A stretch of DNA of 64,000 nt, from positions 1 to 64,000 of the forward strand of contig CAMPDV010000297.1 of the NCBI GenBank assembly GCA_946699065.1. Direction: 5' to 3'. Positions 15,571-29,500 of this stretch are shown here, one piece after another (within the stretch, counting starts at the first letter, position 1; each line of letters begins with the position of its first letter). This DNA comes from Loxodes magnus. Taxonomy: Eukaryota; Ciliophora; Karyorelictea; Loxodida; Loxodidae. The translations under genes and the position numbers were made by a program. Below the pieces are notes generated by a model. The model had not been told where the DNA came from, ran no database searches, and saw nothing but the letters and a program-made list of their open reading frames with translations.

Positions 15571-18349
15571 CTCCAAAACTTCTATAAAACAATGTTTTTT
15601 TTTACTTTAAAAATTACACAACTATTTTTCATACATTGTTAACTCACTCTTGTATTAAAATTTCGTATTCTCACTTCAAAACATCTATAAAACAATGTTT
15701 TTTTTTACTTTAAAAATTACACAACTATTTTTCATACATTGTTAACTCACTCTGGTATTAAAATTTCGTATTCTCACTTCAAAACATCTATAAAACAATG
15801 TTTTTTTTTACTTTAAAAATTACACAACTATTTTTCATACATTGTTAACTCACTCTGGTATTAAAATTTCGTATTCTCACTCCAAAACATCTATAAAACA
15901 ATGTTTTTTTTTACTTTAAAAATTACACAACTATTTTTCATACATTGTTAACTCACTCTGGTATTAAAATTTCGTATTCTCACTCCAAAACATCTATAAA
16001 ACAATGTTTTTTTTTACTTTAAAAATTACACAACTATTTTTCATACATTGTTAACTCACTCTGGTATTAAAATTTCGTATTCTCACTTCAAAACATCTAT
16101 AAAACAATGTTTTTTTTTACTTTAAAAATTACACAACTATTTTTCATACATTGTTAACTCACTCTGGTATTAAAATTTCGTATTCTCACTTCAAAACATC
16201 TATAAAACAATGTTTTTTTTTACTTTAAAAATTACACAACTATTTTTCATACATTGTTAACTCACTCTGGTATTAAAATTTCGTATTCTCACTCCAAAAC
16301 ATCTATAAAACAATGTTTTTTTTTACTTTAAAAATTACACAACTATTTTTCATACATTGTTAACTCACTCTGGTATTAAAATTTCGTATTCTCACTTCAA
16401 AACTTCTATAAAACAATGTTTTTTTTTACTTTAAAAATTACACAACTATTTTTCATACATTGTTAACTCACTCTGGTATTAAAATTTCGTATTCTCACTC
16501 CAAAACTTCTATAAAACAATGTTTTTTTTTACTTTAAAAATTACACAACTATTTTTCATACATTGTTAACTCACTCTGGTATTAAAATTTCGTATTCTCA
16601 CTTCAAAACATCTTATAAAACAATGTTTTTTTTTACTTTAAAAATTACACAACTATTTTTCATACATTGTTAACTCACTCTGGTATTAAAATTTCGTATT
16701 CTCACTCCAAAACATCTATAAAACAATGTTTTTTTTTACTTTAAAAATTACACAACTATTTTTCATACATTGTTAACTCACTCTGGTATTAAAATTTCGT
16801 ATTCTCACTCCAAAACATCTATAAAACAATGTTTTTTTTTACTTTAAAAATTACACAACTATTTTTCATACATTGTTAACTCACTCTGGTATTAAAATTT
16901 CGTATTCTCACTTCAAAACATCTATAAAACAATGTTTTTTTTTACTTTAAAAATTACACAACTATTTTTCATACATTGTTAACTCACTCTGGTATTAAAA
17001 TTTCGTATTCTCACTCCAAAACATCTATAAAACAATGTTTTTTTTTACTTTAAAAATTACACAACTATTTTTCATACATTGTTAACTCACTCTGGTATTA
17101 AAATTTCGTATTCTCACTCCAAAACATCTATAAAACAATGTTTTTTTTTACTTTAAAAATTACACAACTATTTTTCATACATTGTTAACTCACTCTGGTA
17201 TTAAAATTTCGTATTCTCACTTCAAAACATCTATAAAACAATGTTTTTTTTTACTTTAAAAATTACACAACTATTTTTCATACATTGTTAACTCACTCTG
17301 GTATTAAAATTTCGTATTCTCACTCCAAAACTTCTATAAAACAATGTTTTTTTTTACTTTAAAAATTACACAACTATTTTTCATACATTGTTAACTCACT
17401 CTGGTATTAAAATTTCGTATTCTCACTTCAAAACATCTTATAAAACAATGTTTTTTTTTACTTTAAAAATTACACAACTATTTTTCATACATTGTTAACT
17501 CACTCTGGTATTAAAATTTCGTATTCTCACTCCAAAACTTCTATAAAACAATGTTTTTTTTTACTTTAAAAATTACACAACTATTTTTCATACATTGTTA
17601 ACTCACTCTGGTATTAAAATTTCGTATTCTCACTTCAAAACATCTTATAAAACAATGTTTTTTTTTACTTTAAAAATTACACAACTATTTTTCATACATT
17701 GTTAACTCACTCTTGTATTAAAATTTCGTATTCTCACTTCAAAACATCTATAAAACAATGTTTTTTTTTACTTTAAAAATTACACAACTATTTTTCATAC
17801 ATTGTTAACTCACTCTGGTATTAAAATTTCGTATTCTCACTCCAAAACATCTATAAAACAATGTTTTTTTTTACTTTAAAAATTACACAACTATTTTTCA
17901 TACATTGTTAACTCACTCTGGTATTAAAATTTCGTATTCTCACTCCAAAACATCTATAAAACAATGTTTTTTTTTACTTTAAAAATTACACAACTATTTT
18001 TCATACATTGTTAACTCACTCTGGTATTAAAATTTCGTATTCTCAGTCCAAAACATCTATAAAACAATGTTTTTTTTTACTTTAAAAATTACACAACTAT
18101 TTTTCATACATTGTTAACTCACTCTGGTATTAAAATTTCGTATTCTCACTCCAAAACATCTATAAAACAATGTTTTTTTTTACTTTAAAAATTACACAAC
18201 TATTTTTCATACATTGTTAACTCACTCTGGTATTAAAATTTCGTATTCTCACTCTCAAACATCTATAAAACAATGTTTTTTTTTACTTTAAAAATTACAC
18301 AACTATTTTTCATACATTGTTAACTCACTCTGGTATTAAAATTTCGTAT

Positions 18350-21300
18350 TCTCACTCCAAAACATCTATAAAACAATGTTTTTTTTTACTTTAAAAATTA
18401 CACAACTATTTTTCATACATTGTTAACTCACTCTGGTATTAAAATTTCGTATTCTCACTTCAAAACATCTATAAAACAATGTTTTTTTTTACTTTAAAAA
18501 TTACACAACTATTTTTCATACATTGTTAACTCACTCTGGTATTAAAATTTCGTATTCTCACTTCAAAACATATCAAAAACAATGTTTTTTTTTACTTTAA
18601 AAATTACACAACTATTTTTCATACATTGTTAACTCACTCTGGTATTAAAATTTCGTATTCTCAGTCCAAAACATCTATAAAACAATGTTTTTTTTTACTT
18701 TAAAAATTACACAACTATTTTTCATACATTGTTAACTCACTCTGGTATTAAAATTTCGTATTCTCACTCTCAAACATCTATAAAACAATGTTTTTTTTTA
18801 CTTTAAAAATTACACAACTATTTTTCATACATTGTTAACTCACTCTGGTATTAAAATTTCGTATTCTCACTTCAAAACATCTATAAAACAATGTTTTTTT
18901 TTACTTTAAAAATTACACAACTATTTTTCATACATTGTTAACTCACTCTGGTATTAAAATTTCGTATTCTCAGTCCAAAACATCTATAAAACAATGTTTT
19001 TTTTTACTTTAAAAATTACACAACTATTTTTCATACATTGTTAACTCACTCTGGTATTAAAATTTCGTATTCTCACTCCAAAACATCTATAAAACAATGT
19101 TTTTTTTTACTTTAAAAATTACACAACTATTTTTCATACATTGTTAACTCACTCTGGTATTAAAATTTCGTATTCTCACTTCAAAACATCTATAAAACAA
19201 TGTTTTTTTTTACTTTAAAAATTACACAACTATTTTTCATACATTGTTAACTCACTCTGGTATTAAAATTTCGTATTCTCACTCTCAAACATCTATAAAA
19301 CAATGTTTTTTTTTACTTTAAAAATTACACAACTATTTTTCATACATTGTTAACTCACTCTGGTATTAAAATTTCGTATTCTCACTCCAAAACATCTATA
19401 AAACAATGTTTTTTTTTACTTTAAAAATTACACAACTATTTTTCATACATTGTTAACTCACTCTGGTATTAAAATTTCGTATTCTCACTTCAAAACTTCT
19501 ATAAAACAATGTTTTTTTTTACTTTAAAAATTACACAACTATTTTTCATACATTGTTAACTCACTCTGGTATTAAAATTTCGTATTCTCACTTCAAAACA
19601 TCTATAAAACAATGTTTTTTTTTACTTTAAAAATTACACAACTATTTTTCATACATTGTTAACTCACTCTGGTATTAAAATTTCGTATTCTCACTTCAAA
19701 ACATCTATAAAACAATGTTTTTTTTTACTTTAAAAATTACACAACTATTTTTCATACATTGTTAACTCACTCTGGTATTAAAATTTCGTATTCTCACTCC
19801 AAAACATCTATAAAACAATGTTTTTTTTTACTTTAAAAATTACACAACTATTTTTCATACATTGTTAACTCACTCTGGTATTAAAATTTCGTATTCTCAC
19901 TTCAAAACATCTATAAAACAATGTTTTTTTTTACTTTAAAAATTACACAACTATTTTTCATACATTGTTAACTCACTCTGGTATTAAAATTTCGTATTCT
20001 CACTTCAAAACTTCTATAAAACAATGTTTTTTTTTACTTTAAAAATTACACAACTATTTTTCATACATTGTTAACTCACTCTGGTATTAAAATTTCGTAT
20101 TCTCACTTCAAAACTTCTATAAAACAATGTTTTTTTTTACTTTAAAAATTACACAACTATTTTTCATACATTGTTAACTCACTCTGGTATTAAAATTTCG
20201 TATTCTCACTTCAAAACATCTATAAAACAATGTTTTTTTTTACTTTAAAAATTACACAACTATTTTTCATACATTGTTAACTCACTCTGGTATTAAAATT
20301 TCGTATTCTCACTTCAAAACATCTATAAAACAATGTTTTTTTTTACTTTAAAAATTACACAACTATTTTTCATACATTGTTAACTCACTCTGGTATTAAA
20401 ATTTCGTATTCTCACTCCAAAACATCTATAAAACAATGTTTTTTTTTACTTTAAAAATTACACAACTATTTTTCATACATTGTTAACTCACTCTGGTATT
20501 AAAATTTCGTATTCTCACTCCAAAACATCTATAAAACAATGTTTTTTTTTACTTTAAAAATTACACAACTATTTTTCATACATTGTTAACTCACTCTGGT
20601 ATTAAAATTTCGTATTCTCACTTCAAAACATCTATAAAACAATGTTTTTTTTTACTTTAAAAATTACACAACTATTTTTCATACATTGTTAACTCACTCT
20701 GGTATTAAAATTTCGTATTCTCACTTCAAAACATCTATAAAACAATGTTTTTTTTTACTTTAAAAATTACACAACTATTTTTCATACATTGTTAACTCAC
20801 TCTGGTATTAAAATTTCGTATTCTCACTCCAAAACATCTATAAAACAATGTTTTTTTTTACTTTAAAAATTACACAACTATTTTTCATACATTGTTAACT
20901 CACTCTGGTATTAAAATTTCGTATTCTCACTTCAAAACTTCTATAAAACAATGTTTTTTTTTACTTTAAAAATTACACAACTATTTTTCATACATTGTTA
21001 ACTCACTCTGGTATTAAAATTTCGTATTCTCACTCCAAAACTTCTATAAAACAATGTTTTTTTTTACTTTAAAAATTACACAACTATTTTTCATACATTG
21101 TTAACTCACTCTGGTATTAAAATTTCGTATTCTCACTTCAAAACATCTTATAAAACAATGTTTTTTTTTACTTTAAAAATTACACAACTATTTTTCATAC
21201 ATTGTTAACTCACTCTGGTATTAAAATTTCGTATTCTCACTCCAAAACATCTATAAAACAATGTTTTTTTTTACTTTAAAAATTACACAACTATTTTTCA

Positions 21301-21860
21301 TACATTGTTAACTCACTCTGGTATTAAAATTTCGTATTCTCACTCCAAAACATCTATAAAACAATGTTTTTTTTTACTTTAAAAATTACACAACTATTTT
21401 TCATACATTGTTAACTCACTCTGGTATTAAAATTTCGTATTCTCACTTCAAAACATCTATAAAACAATGTTTTTTTTTACTTTAAAAATTACACAACTAT
21501 TTTTCATACATTGTTAACTCACTCTGGTATTAAAATTTCGTATTCTCACTCCAAAACATCTATAAAACAATGTTTTTTTTTACTTTAAAAATTACACAAC
21601 TATTTTTCATACATTGTTAACTCACTCTGGTATTAAAATTTCGTATTCTCACTCCAAAACATCTATAAAACAATGTTTTTTTTTACTTTAAAAATTACAC
21701 AACTATTTTTCATACATTGTTAACTCACTCTGGTATTAAAATTTCGTATTCTCACTTCAAAACATCTATAAAACAATGTTTTTTTTTACTTTAAAAATTA
21801 CACAACTATTTTTCATACATTGTTAACTCACTCTGGTATTAAAATTTCGTATTCTCACTC
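18350..21860 (+). repeat. Higher-order satellite block, second copy
   Basis: Second copy of the monomer-type series at 12,060-15,570. A further overlapping duplication is marked by the rare CTCTTGTATT variant at about 15,648, 17,711 and 22,246: spacing 2,063 bp and then 4,535 bp, close to whole numbers of monomers. The series before and after the last two match. Confidence 0.75.
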
Positions 21861-22880
21861 CAAAACTTCTATAAAACAATGTTTTTTTTTACTTTAAAAA
21901 TTACACAACTATTTTTCATACATTGTTAACTCACTCTGGTATTAAAATTTCGTATTCTCACTTCAAAACATCTTATAAAACAATGTTTTTTTTTACTTTA
22001 AAAATTACACAACTATTTTTCATACATTGTTAACTCACTCTGGTATTAAAATTTCGTATTCTCACTCCAAAACTTCTATAAAACAATGTTTTTTTTTACT
22101 TTAAAAATTACACAACTATTTTTCATACATTGTTAACTCACTCTGGTATTAAAATTTCGTATTCTCACTTCAAAACATCTTATAAAACAATGTTTTTTTT
22201 TACTTTAAAAATTACACAACTATTTTTCATACATTGTTAACTCACTCTTGTATTAAAATTTCGTATTCTCACTTCAAAACATCTATAAAACAATGTTTTT
22301 TTTTACTTTAAAAATTACACAACTATTTTTCATACATTGTTAACTCACTCTGGTATTAAAATTTCGTATTCTCACTCCAAAACATCTATAAAACAATGTT
22401 TTTTTTTACTTTAAAAATTACACAACTATTTTTCATACATTGTTAACTCACTCTGGTATTAAAATTTCGTATTCTCACTCCAAAACATCTATAAAACAAT
22501 GTTTTTTTTTACTTTAAAAATTACACAACTATTTTTCATACATTGTTAACTCACTCTGGTATTAAAATTTCGTATTCTCAGTCCAAAACATCTATAAAAC
22601 AATGTTTTTTTTTACTTTAAAAATTACACAACTATTTTTCATACATTGTTAACTCACTCTGGTATTAAAATTTCGTATTCTCACTCCAAAACATCTATAA
22701 AACAATGTTTTTTTTTACTTTAAAAATTACACAACTATTTTTCATACATTGTTAACTCACTCTGGTATTAAAATTTCGTATTCTCACTCTCAAACATCTA
22801 TAAAACAATGTTTTTTTTTACTTTAAAAATTACACAACTATTTTTCATACATTGTTAACTCACTCTGGTATTAAAATTTC

Positions 22881-25803
22881 TTATATTTATTAAATCCATC
22901 TTATTTTAAATCTTTTAAAAAGTAAAAGAACTTAACTAAATTTGATAATATTTAATATGTTTTACAATCGATTTATAGACAAAATATAATAACAAATTTA
23001 TTAAATATCTTTTTATTAATTTAAATTTATCATCTAAATTTAATTTTTTATCTAAATTTAACATTGATTTTTTATGATTTTTTTTTTGTACTTTTTTAGG
23101 ATTAATATAATCTTTATTTAATTGTTTGAATTTTTATTTTTTTGTATGTTGTTAAATCTCAAATAACTTATTAGAAAAAAATTAATCTATATAAGCATCA
23201 TTTATTCTTAATTTTAGATTAAATTTAGAATGAAGATTTGAATTCAAATATTAATAAATTGAAAAGTTTATGATTTAATTAAATTAAGGTAATTAGAATT
23301 ATATATCAATTATATTAAGCTTATTACGTTAATTTTTAAATCTTTTATAAAAACTCTTTAATCCTACATCAGAAACTCTTCTTCTTTAAAGAGCAAATAT
23401 TAAAAATAATTGAAGTGAAATAAATTTTTTTTTTAAACTTTTATTTATAAAAATGTTTTAGTTTACCTTACATGTACAAAAGTTTAAGATATAACAAAAG
23501 ATTATATCTTAATAGATTAAATAAATAGCTTTGATTGTAGATTTAACTAATTTATATTTATTAGATTAGATTATTTTAATTCTTTCGCTTTTAAAACATT
23601 ATTAATTAAGTTAAAAAATTGAAAGCAATATAAGATAAAAACATACTTATTCTTTTAGTCTTTTTTTAAATTGAATAACTAGACCCTTGAAAATATTTAA
23701 TTAATACCAATCTAAGCATTGCTTTTTATATAATGCATTTCCCTTTATTTAATATATTAATAATCTCCTAAGAAATAAAGAAAATATAAAATAAATATAT
23801 TTTAATTAATAAAATATAAGGTTTTTCTAAATTTTTATTCTAGAAAGATAAATAAGTTATATATCACATGCTATTATCAAAATATTCTTTAGCATAAGTT
23901 CAAATCATAAAGAAAATTAAATTTGTTTACCTTAAGTAATCAAATAAACAGAATTCAAATATTAAACTTTTCAAAGATGGTAATAAAGGTACAGAATAAA
24001 TAAAAATAGACCTTATATCCTTTAAATTATTTAAATAGAGCATACTAAAATAGTTATTTATTTATAATTGTAAAATATCATTATAATTTATTAATAAAAC
24101 TCAATTATATCTGAGTATATAAACTCATAAATAATAAATACAACAAATTATACTAAAGATAAGCAGAATATAACAATATATTCAAATTAGTAATAAACAC
24201 TAAATTGTAATAGAATAAGAGTGCTATATTTAATTATAATTATTCTTTTAGTTAAATGAATAATTTTTTTAATGAGAAAAATAAAAATGATATAGATCAT
24301 AAAATTCTATTTTAAAAATGAGTCTTATTCTTATAAAGTGCTATATATACATAAATATTTTTGATTGCGAATTATTTTAAAAGTTTTCTGAATATTAGAC
24401 TCCTATTTAAAAAATATAAACTAAAGGATGAAAATTTAATAACTTAAAAATATAATATTTTAATTTTTTAACTAAATAAGCAATTAGCAATCATAGTTTG
24501 AAAATTGCTTTATTTAAATATAAAATTTAGCAAATATAAAATAAAGATTTATATAAAAATAATTAATTATTTATTTATTTTCCTTGTAGCTAAAAAATAA
24601 AAAATATGATGTTTTAGAGGTAATTCATATTCAGATATTTCATTTCCAAAAGCTTAATTCTAGTTTATAAATTATTTATAATTTTTAAGACTATTTTAAT
24701 TAAATATCTTCACTTCTTTTCCAAAGTTAGAATTTAAGTTTAGGCAGATATTTTCTAAATAAGAAGAGAAAAAAATTGATTTAATTTTAAAAAGGATGAA
24801 TTTATGGCTATTATATGAATTTTTTATTATTCATGCAAATATTTAATTATATAAAGAAAAAATATTTGCATCCTATTATTTTGATTCTTTAAGATTTCTA
24901 TATAAATATTCTCAACTAATTTTAATTTTTATATAAACCTAGTTCATTATGTATTTGCATTTTAATTTAATTCATCATTAACATCGATTTATTAATTAAA
25001 ATTTTATTTAGCCAACGAAATATAGAAATGATAAATTTTGTAATTATAAGACTCAAGATTGTAAACAAATAATTGTTTAATTATTTTAATACTACTATAA
25101 TTTGAAAAATTGAAGTCCTCTTTATATATTCTCTTGTAAATAATTTATTTAGATTCAGATTATTTTATTCTATTCAGTTGATATACTTTATGAAACGAGA
25201 ATAAATTGAGAATTAAAAAATCTATTAATATAAAAATTAGAATTTATGCTTATATTATCTAAATTTCTCACTTAAATAAAGAAAGAGTTCTTTTAAATAG
25301 AAAATAATTATAGTACTTTTATCCTTTGTTTCAAAGGATAAGCAGCTAAAATTTATATAAACTTAATATTAGTTTAGTGCTCTTTAAAATCCTTAACCTT
25401 AAAGATTATTCGTAAGTTTTTCTTATATGATGTTCCATCTATTTTTTAGTTAACAATTTTATTTTTATAGCAGACTAAATTATTAGAGTATTTTCTTCTA
25501 CTTTGAATTGAAAAAATTTATTAACTCAAATGTTTGATATTCTAAATTAAGATTTAGCTACCTTAGTTATGAGGGTTTTGCATGATCTTTGCATTAAATT
25601 CTAAATATTATATTTTGCTAGTTATCTGAATTGAATAAAAATAAAAAAATTCCCTTGCTTAAAGTTCTTTTTGATATATAAGATTATTTAATGTTGTAAA
25701 ATCTGAATGAGAAATATACACAATCATTTTATAAGCTACAATAATTAAAATAAAAGGAGAAATTAAAAACAAAAGATAAATATAATTTAAAAAAGTCAGT
25801 TGG
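22881..25803. other. AT-rich region, no gene recognised
   Basis: Immediately after the satellite. Very AT-rich, with no motif, RNA gene or repeat that I can identify. Because no stop codon is reliable in this code, open frames carry no information here and none is called. Confidence 0.6.
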
Positions 25804-26550
25804 TCAAAAATAATTGTCTAGAATTACCTTCATGCAAAAAAATGCGACTATGAATAAAATATAAGTCACTGCTCTGACTATTAACTACCTTTGCTTTATT
25901 TAATTTTTTATAATGTTGCTGTTATCTTCGTTGGTTTTTAAAGCTACCTTCTTTTATTTTTAACATAAAATATTTTACAACTTTCTATAGTCTTCTATTT
26001 TTACTTTCCTAGATGTAGAACTTTTAGTTTAAGAAGAAAGTTTTAGTTACTATAAGCTTGAGCTATTCTTTTAATTCTGAAGAGTTAATTCGTAAAGATT
26101 AGTGAACTAACTTCTTAAAATTTATCTCGAAATAGTTCTTTCTCTAAATAATTAAGTGTCAATTTATTCTTAACTTCTAGGTTTATTAAGCGTATCTCCA
26201 TCGACTTATACCTGATTTTTTCAATTTTTTGTCTTCTACATCAAATTATCAGAGTTGGTTGAAAATTTGTAATGAGTCATTTTAGGTGTTCTACCGGAGT
26301 ATTTTTTGAAAAGCTAATTCTTTTTAACTTCTAAATAAGAAGAACTTGGAAAATCATTAGCGTTATTCTTAATAGTTAATTGCTTTATGCTCGAACAACT
26401 TATAACCCTTTTTTAGTCAAGTTATGAGTTACTTTATGTTTCATCTTTATGCCCAAGCAAATTCATGAACTTATATCCATTCGAAAGCACTTGATTTATT
26501 TTATCCTCCTTGGCTTCTTTTTATATCTGCTCTTCTACAATCATCTCCAT
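25804..26550 (-). CDS. Candidate tail-anchored membrane protein, Q/S/N-rich
   Basis: Read with TAA/TAG as Gln and TGA as Trp, this frame gives a 248-residue protein starting MEMIVEEQ. It is visibly richer in G and C than its flanks, with many GAN and GNN codons and polar, charged composition, unlike the other frames of the same stretch, which hold more TGA. One TGA (26,221-26,223, codon 110, context KTKN-W-KNQV) lies inside the frame. The C-terminus has a hydrophobic segment of about 20 residues (around 222-243, YILFIVAFFCMKVIL) followed by LDNYF and a TGA, which may be the true stop. The layout suggests a cytoplasmic domain with a C-terminal membrane anchor. No family is recognised. The frame stays open upstream to beyond 27,000 with lower G content, so the start may lie further out or an intron may exist. 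Confidence 0.5.
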
Positions 26551-29500
26551 TTTAATTATATTTTTCTTTAGAAACGAGCTTAAATAATTATGACCATGCT
26601 GAATAAAACTTTAAATTTTTTAAATATGCAGGTATTTAAATCCCCTAAAACTAAATAAAAGGATGCTATTTGCATGCATTTTATAAATTTGCAGTTCCTC
26701 TTCTTTTTATGTTTCATTTAGATAATTTTATTTCCACTTAATTTAATTTGGTTATATTTTAGGAACTTAATGTAAAGCAATATTAAAAATGTGATATAAA
26801 ACATTAATACTCTTGAAATTTATCTAAATTAAATGAAATAATTAGACATAAAATGTATCTCATTTAAAAATAGCAGAAAATATTAGAAGGATAAATTTTC
26901 CTGGTTATTTTATATTTATTTTAATCTAAGACTCAAAAATACATATTTGAAACTATGTTTTAATTATTAGCAGAAATATATCTAAATAAGTATCTCATAG
27001 CTTAAGTAGCATCAAGCTTAATTAACTCCTAATAAAAACGTAAAACTTGAGTGAAAATTCATAATATTCATAAATTGCCTTTATTTGAAAATATTTAGAT
27101 TATAATTAAAAATGCTATATCTATAATTAGATATATATCTTGTTACTTTCATAAATTAAATTATTTAGAAATTTTTTAAGGGACAAATTTTAATTGCTTA
27201 TTTAATGTTTTAGCTAAATTGAATAAAACCCTAATATTCTATCTAATAATTGATATGTAGACCTTTATTTAAAACTTTATAGTTAATATTAGCAAACATT
27301 TTAGCGAAATAGTTTCACTTTTCAATTAAATTTAATTGCATTTAGTTTTTAGAATTTTCTAACTGATATGCCTTATATTATAAAACTGGTAATATGCTAT
27401 ATCCCTTTTAAGCAAATCTTTAATTTTAGTGTAGATAATTATTTTAAAGAATAAACATAAAATCAAAATTAATTATTTAAAATCTTCATAATTTTAGATT
27501 TATGACAACAAGATAACTTTTACTAAAGCTAAATAAAGATTTAGAGTAAATAATAAATAAAATATTAAACAAATTTAATAAAGCTTATGCAAAGCTTAGT
27601 CTATTTACTATATTAGTATAATTAGCTTATATTCTACACTGAAGCATTTATTATCAAATAAAGTTCATTTTTATTACTATATGAAAAAAACATTTGAAGT
27701 ATATTTTCATAATGCAAAAGAGCTAATATCAAGATATGCTAGTATATTTATATTTAGTGCTTTTATTATTATTAATATACAGCTTATATGAAAGGTTAGC
27801 GTGATGAGATTAGGTAGCTTCATTTAATATTTGCAATAGGCTAATTTATAATTCTTGCAATTAACAATAAACTTATTAAGCTTTATCCTTTTATTTGGAA
27901 TAATAGTAACATACTCTTAATTTAAAATATCTAGATACCATTATTTCTAAATTTTAAGATTGTATAATCAGTCCTTTAAATAATAATTTAAGCATTACAT
28001 TAAGTTTAGATAAAACAAACTTTAAATAGAGTCTATATACTTAATTTATTCTTAAATCAATTTAGGAGGAATAAACCTAAATAATTAATACTAAAGACAA
28101 GAATAAAGAAAATATGGCATAGTTAAGTAAATTTAGTGGATAGCAATTAAATAAAATTTAAGAGATAGAGATTGATATTTTACTCATAGAAAACTAAAAG
28201 ATTTTATTTTATTTATCTAACTAAATTTTATTTAACTACTTTTCATTTCTTAGAGTTCTATTTCGTTCTATCAAACTAAAATAAATCTTAAAATATTTAA
28301 GTTTTATAACTTTATTTATTAAAGTACTATCTTTTCGAAATCTCAGTCATAATAAAGGGATAAAAAGCTATAAAATAAAGCTTAAAATTTAAAATTTTAG
28401 CAATTAAGGAATTAGAATTGATTATATTACATAATATCTAGCTGAAATATTCGCTGATATAAATTAAATATTCAAACTATTGGTAACTTATAAATATCTA
28501 TTTCCACTATCTTAATTTAGTCTTATAAAATATTAATTCATAGAAACTAAATCTCTTAACTTTATTTATGTTTTATTAAAATGCCTACCAAAAATAAAAT
28601 TCAATTTAAGTAGCAAAGAAGCAAAACATAAAAAGTACATTCTTTCGAGTATTAGTGTAACTAGATAATTTAAAATATATAAATTTTTAGGACATCTAAG
28701 GATAAATACTTTCAAATGTATTAAACGATTCTTCTAGTAAAAAGGTACTAAGAAAGATAATAATTAAATCTCTTATATAATTAATTAATTTTTTAAACAT
28801 TTAGAGCTTTTGTAATTAGCAATAACTAAATAACGATTGATATCATTTTATATAATTCACTCAAACAAATGAATCTAAACTTTATATATTTTAAATGAGG
28901 GATAATTACTAGGTATAATTAAGGCTCATTTGCGCTTTTACTAAAAAACCTAATAAAATAATTCAAAGTTTTTATAATTATAAAACTAGATAATTATACA
29001 ATTTTTTACTAGAATAGTACGCTAGTCTAGTAATTACTATAAAATTCTTCTTTTACTAAGCATAGAACATTATATTAAATCAATTAAATATAGCTTAGCT
29101 AGTTAATAGTAACTTTAAAGGAATTAGAAAAGTTTATTAATAGACAGATAATAGCCTAATAAATGAGTATATCCTGATATAAGAGTTTATTAACAAATTC
29201 TATTTTTAAGGCAAATAAAAATAATCCTATTTATTCTATTTTCATAAGTAGAATAAAATTAAATCTCTACTCTAAAAATTTAATTTTTCTCTAAATTTTA
29301 TTAAAAAATCTATGCAAAACTGAAAAATTCATTTTAGATCAGCTTTTTAAGGTATAAGAATATAGAAATAATAGCTTAGAATATATATCCCAAATGCAAT
29401 TTAAACTGAGACTTTAATTTGAATCTTTTATGATAAAATAGCAATATAAATCAAAATTAAGAATAGCTATGTTTCAGGAGTATGTACACTTTTATTTAAC

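Larger units (their letters stand above)
1..22880. repeat. Satellite array, ~103-bp monomer, about 220 copies
   Basis: Uninterrupted head-to-tail tandem repeat that starts before the window and ends abruptly at about 22,880, where the monomer stops after its TTAAAATTTC segment. Monomers are 102-104 bp. A nearly invariant part (poly-T tract, ACTTTAAAAATTACACAAC, TTTTTCATACATTG, TTAACTCACTCTGGTATT, AAAATTTCGTATTCTCA) is joined to a short variable linker. Linker types include TTCAAAACATATCAAAAACA, TTCAAAACATCTTATAAAAC, CTCAAACATCTATAAAAC, TCCAAAACATCTATAAAAC and TTCAAAACTTCTATAAAAC; other variants are GTCC for CTCC after the CA, CTCTTTTTC for CTATTTTTC, and T9 versus T10. Open frames across it (for example 3,979-4,161) are repeat translations, not genes. 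A centromeric, subtelomeric or germline-limited role is possible but not shown by the sequence. Confidence 0.98.

Noticed and set aside
1-22880. CRISPR-like array
   Set aside because: Regular period, but there are no unique spacers: the whole 103-bp unit repeats, and the linkers are a few recurring variants.
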